The notes under the pieces are model-generated. The model was not told the origin of the DNA, did no database searches, and saw only the letters and a program-made list of their open reading frames with translations. Shown here piece after piece: positions 8,643-16,085 of a stretch of DNA of 20,196 bases. Made by a program: the position numbers and the translations under genes. This DNA comes from an uncultured Phocaeicola sp. (lineage in GTDB: Bacteria > Bacteroidota > Bacteroidia > Bacteroidales > Bacteroidaceae). Each line of letters opens with the position of its first letter. The stretch's first letter is position 1. Location of the stretch: contig CAOYQO010000035.1 in assembly GCA_948566455.1 (NCBI GenBank), forward strand, positions 1 to 20,196, read 5' to 3'.

Positions 8643-8659
8643 CGTCTCGCTAAATAAAT

Positions 8660-8667
8660 TATCTTTG
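8660..8667 (+). promoter_or_regulatory. -7 box of the GH97 gene promoter
   Basis: TATCTTTG, a perfect TAnnTTTG, lies 30 nt before the GH97 ATG at 8698. No GTCCACC repeat and no clear -33 TTTG are found upstream, so this promoter does not appear to share the operator of the two other operons. Confidence 0.55.
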
Positions 8668-8697
8668 CTCTACATTATAATAGCATATTTAATACCC

Positions 8698-10641
8698 ATG
8701 AAAAAACAATTTATGACTTGGCTGCTTGCCATCACTACAATGTCAGCTTTTGCCCAACAAGCTACAGTTACAGGACCCGATTCCTTTTTGAAAGTAAATG
8801 TATCCGTAAAACAGGGTATCCCCATTTATTCCGTTACCTATAAGGACAAGACCATCCTGGAAGATTCACCTTTAGGTTTTGTTGCCAATGTGGGGGACTT
8901 CAGCCGGGATATGACTTTCACCGGACAAAAAGAGAATAAAATAGATAAGACCTATACACAAGACCGTATCAAACAATCACAAATTCATTATCAAGCCAAT
9001 GAACTTACATGCACCTTTACCAATAAAGAAAAGAAAAATATAAATATAATATTCCGCGTAAGCAACAACGATATTGCTTTCCGCTACGAAATGCCCAAAT
9101 ATGGCGATACGGGAAGCATCGTGATAGAAAAAGAAACTACCGGTTTTGACTTCCCCTCCTTCACCACTACTTTCCTGTGCCCGCAAAGTGACGCCATGAT
9201 AGGTTGGAAACGTACCAAGCCCAGTTATGAGGAAGAATATAAGGCTGACGCTCCTATGAATGTACGTTCACAATATGGGCACGGTTACACATTTCCTTGT
9301 CTGTTCCATGTAGGAGAAAATGGCTGGGCACTTATCAGTGAAACCGGAGTAGACAGCAAATACTGTGGTTCACACCTGAGCGATGCCACCGCCGACGGAC
9401 TTTATACCCTCGCTTTCCCCATGCCCGAAGAAAACAACGGTAACGGTACGGCATCTCCCGGTCTTGCATTGCCCGGTTCCACTCCTTGGCGTACTATTAC
9501 TGTAGGCGAAAACCTGAAGCCCATTGTAGAAACAACGATTCCATGGGATGTCGTGGAACCTCTTTACCCAACGGAGCATACATACAAAATGGGACGCGGA
9601 ACCTGGAGCTGGATACTTTGGCAAGATGGCAGCATCAATTTCGACGATCAGAAAAAATATGTAGATCTTGCTGCCGCCATGGGATATGAATATGTATTGA
9701 TAGACAACTGGTGGGATACCAACATCGGCCGTGAACGTATGAAAGACTTCATAGACTATGCACACAGTAAAAATGTAGATGTATTTTTATGGTATAGTTC
9801 CAGCGGCTACTGGAATGATATAGTGCAAGGTCCTACCAATTACATGGACAATCCCATTATCCGTAAAAAGGAAATGAAATGGCTGCATAATATAGGAGTA
9901 AAAGGAATCAAAGTAGACTTCTTCGGAGGTGACAAGCAGGAAACCATGCGTCTGTACGAAGCCATCCTGAGCGATGCGGATGATAATGGACTGATGGTCA
10001 TTTTCCACGGCTGTACCCTTCCTCGGGGATGGGAGCGTATGTATCCTAATTATGTAGGAAGCGAAGCCGTGCTCGCATCGGAAAACCTGATTTTCCAACA
10101 ACATTTTTGCGATGAAGAAGCATTTAATGCCTGTCTGCATCCATTTATCCGCAACACCATCGGTTGCATGGAGTTTGGTGGCACATTCCTCAACAAACGC
10201 CTCAACCGCAACAATGACGGCGGAAGCATACGCAAGACCACTGATGTATTCCAACTGGCAACAGCCGTTTTATTCCAAAATCCTATTCAGAATTTTGCGT
10301 TGGCGCCTAATAACCTGACCGATGCCCCCCAAGTTTGTTTGGATTTCATGAAGCAAGTTCCCACCACATGGGACGAAACAAGATTCATTGACGGCTATCC
10401 GGGCAAATACGTAGTACTGGCACGTCGGCATGCCGATAAATGGTACATAGCCGGAATCAATGCACAAAAAGAACCGCTGAAATTAAAGTTGAACTTATCT
10501 ATGTGTACTAAAGGAGATAAAGTGATGCTTTATCAGGACGATAAAAAACTAAATCCTCACGCTGAAGAGATAACATTAAAAAAGAATGATGAAGTCAGCA
10601 TTACGATGCAGGCGGAAGGAGGATTTTTACTTGTGAAATAA
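8698..10641 (+). CDS. GH97 glycoside hydrolase, retaining clade (alpha-galactosidase or beta-L-arabinopyranosidase type)
   Basis: A 647-residue enzyme with a type I signal peptide (1-19, ending SAFA before QQATV), so probably periplasmic. The start at 8698 is preferred because an upstream ATG at 8599 adds 33 residues that bury the signal peptide and lie within the hairpin and promoter box. The order is an N-terminal beta-sandwich (about 20-280), a TIM barrel (about 285-570) and a C-terminal beta domain. GVKGIKVDFFGGD places D407 where retaining GH97 enzymes have their nucleophile; inverting SusB-type alpha-glucosidases lack this Asp. The acid/base is probably one of the Glu residues in GSEAVLASEN (454-463), but I cannot fix which. 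Characterised retaining members include alpha-galactosidase BT1871 and the bifunctional beta-L-arabinopyranosidase/alpha-galactosidase BT3664. In an arabinan locus, removal of such a capping sugar is a reasonable inference, not a demonstrated one. Confidence 0.88.
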   Translation: MKKQFMTWLLAITTMSAFAQQATVTGPDSFLKVNVSVKQGIPIYSVTYKDKTILEDSPLGFVANVGDFSRDMTFTGQKENKIDKTYTQDRIKQSQIHYQANELTCTFTNKEKKNINIIFRVSNNDIAFRYEMPKYGDTGSIVIEKETTGFDFPSFTTTFLCPQSDAMIGWKRTKPSYEEEYKADAPMNVRSQYGHGYTFPCLFHVGENGWALISETGVDSKYCGSHLSDATADGLYTLAFPMPEENNGNGTASPGLALPGSTPWRTITVGENLKPIVETTIPWDVVEPLYPTEHTYKMGRGTWSWILWQDGSINFDDQKKYVDLAAAMGYEYVLIDNWWDTNIGRERMKDFIDYAHSKNVDVFLWYSSSGYWNDIVQGPTNYMDNPIIRKKEMKWLHNIGVKGIKVDFFGGDKQETMRLYEAILSDADDNGLMVIFHGCTLPRGWERMYPNYVGSEAVLASENLIFQQHFCDEEAFNACLHPFIRNTIGCMEFGGTFLNKRLNRNNDGGSIRKTTDVFQLATAVLFQNPIQNFALAPNNLTDAPQVCLDFMKQVPTTWDETRFIDGYPGKYVVLARRHADKWYIAGINAQKEPLKLKLNLSMCTKGDKVMLYQDDKKLNPHAEEITLKKNDEVSITMQAEGGFLLVK

Positions 10642-10676
10642 TTCCTTTCAGAGAATTTTATTTGTATTTTATCCCT

Positions 10677-10718
10677 CATGTAGCCGGACAGTCCTTCACC
10701 AGGTTGTCCGGCTACATG
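10677..10718 (+). terminator. Long-stem hairpin after the GH97 gene
   Basis: A perfect 14-bp stem, CATGTAGCCGGACA (10677-10690) with TGTCCGGCTACATG (10705-10718), encloses a 14-nt loop and lies 35 nt after the GH97 stop. ACTTTATAT follows on the plus strand rather than a clean T-run, so termination is likely but not textbook. Confidence 0.7.
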
Positions 10719-10816
10719 ACTTTATATAAAAAAAGCCTTCTCCTAAGCCTATCTCACCACCTCCAAAAGACGCAAACTATAAGCGGAATAAATACATTTT
10801 TTTCCATTATCCATTC

Positions 10817-10844
10817 GTCCACCCTATAAAACCGTTTGTCCACC
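10817..10844 (+). promoter_or_regulatory. Predicted HTCS operator of the SusC operon: GTCCACC direct repeat
   Basis: GTCCACC occurs at 10817-10823 and at 10838-10844, 21 nt apart. The 14-nt spacer, CTATAAAACCGTTT, shares CT, TAA and the final TT with the spacer of the site at 4215-4242. The second half-site ends 20 nt before the -7 box. Half-site sequence, period, orientation and distance to the promoter therefore match the other operon's site. Confidence 0.75.
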
Positions 10845-10864
10845 CCTGTTTACGGTGTAAATTA

Positions 10865-10872
10865 TACTTTTG
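10865..10872 (+). promoter_or_regulatory. -7 box of the SusC operon promoter
   Basis: TACTTTTG is a perfect TAnnTTTG. No convincing -33 TTTG is placed correctly, as expected for a promoter that needs the bound HTCS. Transcription from here would leave an untranslated leader of about 200 nt before the SusC start. Confidence 0.7.
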
Positions 10873-10942
10873 TCATGCAATCGGTGCTCAATCTTTCGGA
10901 AGAGAACCCTGCTTTTAAAGTCTAATCCTAATCTTAAATATT

Positions 10943-11056
10943 ATGAAGAATAGCTCCAGCATATTTATAAACTCTGTGGTTTGTCTACCTAGAGTATTCA
11001 ACATTAGATTGTACAATAATCCAACATCTCAATTCAATACATCAGCAACAATTTAA
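10943..11056 (+). CDS. Possible 37-residue leader peptide in the SusC mRNA
   Basis: ATG at 10943 opens 37 codons (MKNSSSIFINSVVCLPRVF and onward) to TAA at 11054-11056, ending 24 nt before the SusC start. It lies wholly within the predicted leader. The sequence upstream of the ATG is A/T-rich, as is usual for this phylum. The product is not recognisable and has no clear signal peptide. It may be a chance frame or a translated leader that influences SusC expression. Confidence 0.22.
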   Translation: MKNSSSIFINSVVCLPRVFNIRLYNNPTSQFNTSATI

Positions 11057-11080
11057 TCTACTAATTTAATACTTAAAAAA

Positions 11081-14000
11081 ATGAGGAAACATTTATTATT
11101 TTCCGTAATGCTTAGTCTGTGTGCTATGGGTGGCATGATGGTGTATCCCACACCTGCTATAGCTACCGTAGCACAATCTCCGGCTATCAAGGTTCGCGGT
11201 CAAGTTATCGATGAACAAGGTGAGCCCTTGACTGGAGCTACTGTCAGAATTAAAGGAGGACAAGGTGGAACCATTACCGATGTGGACGGAAACTTCCAAC
11301 TGGAGGTTGCCGGAAACGCTATCCTTTCGATAAGCTATGTAGGCTACAAGGAACGCGAAGTAGCTGTTCGTAACCGCGCTATCATTGAAGCTATCCAATT
11401 GCAACCCGACAACCAGATGCTGGAACAAGTTGTTGTCATAGGTTATGGCACACAAAAGAAATCCGATTTGACCGGTTCTGTAGCTGTAGTAGACACGGAA
11501 GCCTTGAAACAGACATCCCATTCCAATATCTCCACCATGCTCGAAGGTAAAGTATCAGGCGTACAAGTCACTTCCGACGGGCAGCCCGGTGCCGACCCTA
11601 CCGTCCGTATCCGTGGCGTCGGATCTTTTGGTGACACTTCTCCTCTTTATGTTATCGATGGTGTCCCCATGGGTACTTCCATCCGCGATTTCTCTTCAAA
11701 CGATATTGAAACCATCCAAATTCTGAAGGATGCATCAGCTGCTGCCATTTACGGTTCGCGTGCAGCCAACGGTGTGGTCATCATCACTACCAAACGCGGT
11801 CAGAAAGACCAACCGCTGAAAGTAGACTACAATGGGTACGTAGGTATGGACTACATTCCCAGTAGTGTCTATGACGTAATGGATGCCGACCAATACAGCC
11901 AGTACATCGGTCAGGCATGCGCCAACTCCAACACTCCGCTGCCCGGCGGTTACAAGCTGGACAGTACCACCGGAAAATATCATTTCCAGGATAACACCAA
12001 TACCAACTGGTTTAAAGAAGTGTTCAAAACAGGTATCCGTCAAAATCACAATGTGAACCTCTCCGGTGGCGGTGCCCACAATACTTATAACGTTTCATTA
12101 GATTACTACAACCAGAAAGGTACACTGGAAGGCGCCGGTCCCAACTACGAACGTTACACGGCGCGTGTCAACAACACGATGGACACCAAATTCATCAAGT
12201 TCCATACCAGCCTGGTTTACTCTCACTCCGATCAAGACAACATGGGTTTGTCAAACGCTTCCGAATACGTTCAAGGTCTGTATGGAGACGTAACCAACAT
12301 ACTGCGTGGTACTTTGCTGATGCAACCCACCATCAAAGCCTACGACAACTCTACTTGGGTACTTGACAATCTGGTAGGGATCGCCAATAACTTCAACTAT
12401 GACTCTTATGGTTATGGTGTTTACTACGACACCGTACATGGTGACATTTCAGCTTCCAACCCCTTGCTGGTCAATAACCTGTTAAAGCGCAATACCCGTG
12501 TAGACCGCTTTGTAGGAACAGCCTCTGCCGATGTGGATCTCCTGAAAATGATCGGTATTGGCAGCAAAAACCACAAGCTCAACTATAAAGTCAATCTCTC
12601 TTACAGCAAAACCCATTGCAAGGACTTCACCTGGATTCCTGCATGGGTACAGAGCAACCGTGTCTATCTGGCCAAAAGCAACGAACGTCTCACCAAAGCT
12701 ACCCGCTCTTATGCCGATGCTTTGATTGAAAACGTGCTGACTTATGATGCCACCGTCGGCAAACACCATTTTAACCTGGTAGCCGGCCAGACTTACGAAG
12801 AAGAAAACACCGACTTGCTGACAGGCTGGGGCGTCAACTTCACCGAGCCTTACTTCCTGCAACTCCAGAATGCCGCCAACACTTACGCTGAAAGCTTCGA
12901 ATACAAACACACCCTCCTATCCTACATCGGGCGTATCAACTACAACTACGACGAGCGTTATCTGTTCTCGGCAACCGTGCGCCGCGACGGCAGTTCCCGC
13001 TTGTCCCAAAATATCCGTTGGGGCACCTTCCCCTCTGTTTCTGTGGGATGGCGTTTCGACAAGGAGTCTTTCTTCCCCTTCAACAGAAACATTGTCAACA
13101 TGTTCAAGGTACGTGCCAGCTATGGCGAGCTCGGTAACGAAAACATTGGTGAATACATGTATCAGGCTGTAATGGCACGTAATAACATGACTTATAGCTT
13201 TGGCAACACGCCCATCACCGGTTCTGCCATTTCCACTTTCGTAGACAACAACCTTTCTTGGGAAAAGAAGAAAAGCTACAACGTGGGTATCGACCTCGCC
13301 TTGTTCAACAACCGTCTGGAATTCACTGCCGAATGGTACAAGAACACCAGTGAAGACCTGCTTTATGCTGTTCCCGTTCCCGAACAAGCCGGTGTATCCA
13401 ATACCACCGTAACAATGAACGCCGCTTCGATGAACAATTCAGGTTTCGAATTTGCAGCTACTTACCGCAACCGAGACCACGACTTCAAGTATGAAGTGTC
13501 GGCTAACTTAAGTACTGTCCGTAACCGCGTAACCTCATTGGGCTTCGGTACCGATTCATACATCTCCGGCGCCTACATCACCAACGTAGGTGAAGAGATC
13601 GGCAAATTCTACGGATGGGTTTATGATGGCATCGCCCGCACACAAGCTGACTTGGACAACCATGCCACACAAGAAGGCGCCCAAATTGGTGACTGCCTCT
13701 ATAAGGACGTAAGCGGTCCCGACGGAAAGCCTGACGGAAAGGTAGATGCCAATGACCAGGTAGTATTGGGCAGCGGTATGCCTAAGATCAATTTCGGTTT
13801 GAACGCCCGCTTCGAATACAAACGTTTCGACCTGAGCATCGCTACGTTCGGTGCACTCAACTATCACGTTAGCGACGACATCCACAACTCTCTGAACTCT
13901 TGCTATGGCTGGGGCAACAAAGACGTAGCCATGCTCGACGCCAATCGCTTCAGCGAAGACGGCAGCACCTATCTTTCCAGCGTACCACGTACCTATGTCA

Positions 14001-14290
14001 CCAACAGTGCCAGCCTGGCCTGGAACGATCTCTTCAGCGACCGCAAAATTCAGAACGCAGCTTATTGGAAAATTGCCAATATAGAACTGGGCTACAACTT
14101 CCCCAACGAATGGTTTGGCAAATACGTATCGGATGTACGTTTCTACGTGTCGGCACAGAACCTGCACACCTTTACCGGCTACAAAGGTTACAATGTGGAC
14201 TATGCAGGAGGTACCTTCACACCGGGATATAACTTCTGTTCTTATCCTACCGCACGTACTTTCATGTGTGGCGTTCATTTCACTTTCTAA
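11081..14290 (+). CDS. SusC-like TonB-dependent outer-membrane transporter
   Basis: A 1069-residue protein that imports oligosaccharides across the outer membrane using TonB energy, paired with the SusD-like protein encoded next. After an N-terminal signal peptide (about 1-31) comes a carboxypeptidase-regulatory-like beta-sandwich (about 36-108, VRGQVIDEQGEPLTGATV). The Bacteroidota SusC motif LEQVVVIGYGTQKKSDLTG (114-132) leads into the plug (about 130-240, with RIRGVGSF and PLYVIDGVP). A 22-strand barrel fills the rest and ends in FTF, as needed for barrel insertion. Length is normal for the family. It is the first gene of the four-gene operon, behind an HTCS operator, and the SusD gene starts 19 nt after its stop. 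Substrate is inferred from the neighbours. Confidence 0.95.
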   Translation: MRKHLLFSVMLSLCAMGGMMVYPTPAIATVAQSPAIKVRGQVIDEQGEPLTGATVRIKGGQGGTITDVDGNFQLEVAGNAILSISYVGYKEREVAVRNRAIIEAIQLQPDNQMLEQVVVIGYGTQKKSDLTGSVAVVDTEALKQTSHSNISTMLEGKVSGVQVTSDGQPGADPTVRIRGVGSFGDTSPLYVIDGVPMGTSIRDFSSNDIETIQILKDASAAAIYGSRAANGVVIITTKRGQKDQPLKVDYNGYVGMDYIPSSVYDVMDADQYSQYIGQACANSNTPLPGGYKLDSTTGKYHFQDNTNTNWFKEVFKTGIRQNHNVNLSGGGAHNTYNVSLDYYNQKGTLEGAGPNYERYTARVNNTMDTKFIKFHTSLVYSHSDQDNMGLSNASEYVQGLYGDVTNILRGTLLMQPTIKAYDNSTWVLDNLVGIANNFNYDSYGYGVYYDTVHGDISASNPLLVNNLLKRNTRVDRFVGTASADVDLLKMIGIGSKNHKLNYKVNLSYSKTHCKDFTWIPAWVQSNRVYLAKSNERLTKATRSYADALIENVLTYDATVGKHHFNLVAGQTYEEENTDLLTGWGVNFTEPYFLQLQNAANTYAESFEYKHTLLSYIGRINYNYDERYLFSATVRRDGSSRLSQNIRWGTFPSVSVGWRFDKESFFPFNRNIVNMFKVRASYGELGNENIGEYMYQAVMARNNMTYSFGNTPITGSAISTFVDNNLSWEKKKSYNVGIDLALFNNRLEFTAEWYKNTSEDLLYAVPVPEQAGVSNTTVTMNAASMNNSGFEFAATYRNRDHDFKYEVSANLSTVRNRVTSLGFGTDSYISGAYITNVGEEIGKFYGWVYDGIARTQADLDNHATQEGAQIGDCLYKDVSGPDGKPDGKVDANDQVVLGSGMPKINFGLNARFEYKRFDLSIATFGALNYHVSDDIHNSLNSCYGWGNKDVAMLDANRFSEDGSTYLSSVPRTYVTNSASLAWNDLFSDRKIQNAAYWKIANIELGYNFPNEWFGKYVSDVRFYVSAQNLHTFTGYKGYNVDYAGGTFTPGYNFCSYPTARTFMCGVHFTF

Positions 14291-14309
14291 TCACTAAAAA
14301 CATAACAAT

Positions 14310-16061
14310 ATGAAACTCAATAAATATGCATTGGTTCTCTTTTTGGGATTAGGCACATTGACTTCTTGCAATGATAATTTGGAGCTGTTAAATCCCAACC
14401 AGCAAACCTCAAACACATTCGGTTTCAATGCCGATGATTTGGAAGAGAGCGTTATTGCCGCCTATAACCATATCCGTATGGAAGGTTCTTACGCCCGTGT
14501 AGGCTACACCATTGATGTGTGTCGTGGCGATGAAGCCTGGAATTCATCACAAGTATGGTATCTGCCTTTCGATGACCTGAATGCGGAAGTAACCTCGGAC
14601 ATCACGTGGTGGCCCTGGCGCGAATGGTACTACACCGTTAATGTATGTAATTTTGCCATTTCCCGTTGCGATGAAGACAACAGCCAGCTTTCCGAAAAAA
14701 TGAAACGCATCAAAGGACAAGTGCTCTTCCTGCGCGGTCTGTCATACTACAATCTGGTTGGTTATTACCAGAACCCGCCCCTCATCACAGATTATGCCAC
14801 CTACTCTTCATTGGACGGGCTTTATACCGGCAACAGCACCTATGATGCCGTGCTGGACCAAGTGGAAAGTGATTTCAAAGAAGCCATGGAATTGTTACCC
14901 TCACGAGATCAAGGTGGCGAATGGGAAAAAGGACGTGCCACCTGTGGTGCCGCAGCCGGTTACTATGCCCGTGCGCTCATGGTACGCCATAAATTCAAAG
15001 ACGCCCTTACTGTACTGAAAGACATTATCGGCAAAAAATATGGTACTTATGAACTGATGGATAACTATGGCGACAACTTTCGCGAAGGTCCTGCCTATGA
15101 GAACAACAAGGAAAGCCTTTTCGAAGTGCAATTCCTTGACTTAGAATCACAAGGAACCGACGACGAGTGGACTCCGGTGAACACCAGCCCGAATGCCACC
15201 CAAGGTTCGGCCATCGAGAGTAACTTCGCTCCCGGCAATTATGGCGGTTGGGCCGACATTTCGGCTTCCCCCTGGCTCTACCATCTCTTCAAAGCAGAAC
15301 GTACTACTGACGGCAAACTCGACCCGCGTCTGTACTGGACCATCGGTACTTACGAATCCGATTGGGAAGACTTTGAATATGGCAATGTAGCTTATACGAG
15401 CAAACTTACAGCCACCGACAACATCGTAACCAACAACACATACGGTGGTCTACCCATCGCCAAGTTCACAAACCTCCGTACCGGACTCTATAGCACCGTT
15501 ATTACAGGTTTACACGATGGAATCAACTTGCGTCTGATGCGCTACTCCGACGTGCTGCTCCGTGCTGCCGAATGTGAAAACGAAGTCAACGGCCCCACAC
15601 AACAGGCCATCGACTGGATTAACGAAGTACGCAACCGCGCTGACTTGCCCGATCTGGAACTGGCTGACTTCCCTACAGCCGACAAACTCTTCGAGCAGAT
15701 TGCCAATGTGGAGCGTCCGAAAGAATTTGGTTGTGAGTTCGGACGCGGATTCGATCTTATCCGCTGGGGATTCTTCTATAAGAATGATCGTTTGCAACAA
15801 CTTAAGGAGCACAGTGTCGTACGCCGTTCTGTAACCGGAACCAAAGATCCTGTAGACTACAATGATATCGCAACCGACTCCGAACTAAAAAGTTCTTTTG
15901 ACACCTACTTACCCGGGCACGAATTTCTGCCCATCGTACAACAGTTGTTGAACAAGAACCCTAACCTAAGTGGTAACTCTGCCAACTTTAGCACGGACAA
16001 CTCTACTTATTTCAGTGAGAACGGATGGACTGTTCATCCGGTGGTTGACTTAAGCAAATAA
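14310..16061 (+). CDS. SusD-like surface glycan-binding lipoprotein
   Basis: A 583-residue lipoprotein that lids the SusC-like channel and delivers glycan to it. The signal peptide ends in LTSC with lipidated C20, followed by NDNLEL, whose acidic residue fits surface export. The N-terminal SusD helical region (NPNQQTSNTFGF; ADDLEESVIAAYNHIR) is followed by the tetratricopeptide-like helices (GQVLFLRGLSYYNLVGYYQ; AAAGYYARALMVRHKFKDAL). The C-terminal RagB/SusD region has LRYSDVLLRAAE-like and INEVRNRADLP segments and ends with FLPI before the last 50 residues. Several Trp and Tyr residues early in the protein (about 90-110, WWPWREWYY) could line the sugar-binding surface. The length is near the family norm. 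Confidence 0.94.
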   Translation: MKLNKYALVLFLGLGTLTSCNDNLELLNPNQQTSNTFGFNADDLEESVIAAYNHIRMEGSYARVGYTIDVCRGDEAWNSSQVWYLPFDDLNAEVTSDITWWPWREWYYTVNVCNFAISRCDEDNSQLSEKMKRIKGQVLFLRGLSYYNLVGYYQNPPLITDYATYSSLDGLYTGNSTYDAVLDQVESDFKEAMELLPSRDQGGEWEKGRATCGAAAGYYARALMVRHKFKDALTVLKDIIGKKYGTYELMDNYGDNFREGPAYENNKESLFEVQFLDLESQGTDDEWTPVNTSPNATQGSAIESNFAPGNYGGWADISASPWLYHLFKAERTTDGKLDPRLYWTIGTYESDWEDFEYGNVAYTSKLTATDNIVTNNTYGGLPIAKFTNLRTGLYSTVITGLHDGINLRLMRYSDVLLRAAECENEVNGPTQQAIDWINEVRNRADLPDLELADFPTADKLFEQIANVERPKEFGCEFGRGFDLIRWGFFYKNDRLQQLKEHSVVRRSVTGTKDPVDYNDIATDSELKSSFDTYLPGHEFLPIVQQLLNKNPNLSGNSANFSTDNSTYFSENGWTVHPVVDLSK

Positions 16062-16085
16062 ACAAACCTATTAAAATGTAAGACA

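Larger units (their letters stand above)
10642..11080. other. Control region between GH97 and the SusC operon
   Basis: This 439-nt stretch holds the GH97 terminator hairpin (10677-10718), the HTCS operator repeat (10817-10844), the SusC-operon -7 box (10865-10872) and a leader of about 200 nt with a 37-codon open frame (10943-11056). I see no intact full-size gene. Confidence 0.6.

Noticed and set aside
8599..8697. Upstream ATG at 8599 as the GH97 start
   Set aside because: It lies within the hairpin and upstream of the promoter box, and would bury the signal peptide behind 33 residues.
8698..10641. SusB-type starch alpha-glucosidase
   Set aside because: D407 in KVDFFGG occupies the retaining-clade nucleophile position, which inverting SusB-type enzymes lack, and no starch-utilization genes surround it.
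13556..14278. A 240-codon minus-strand frame opposite the end of the SusC-like gene
   Set aside because: It is a mirror of a well-conserved barrel sequence; no promoter box, motif or independent domain supports it.
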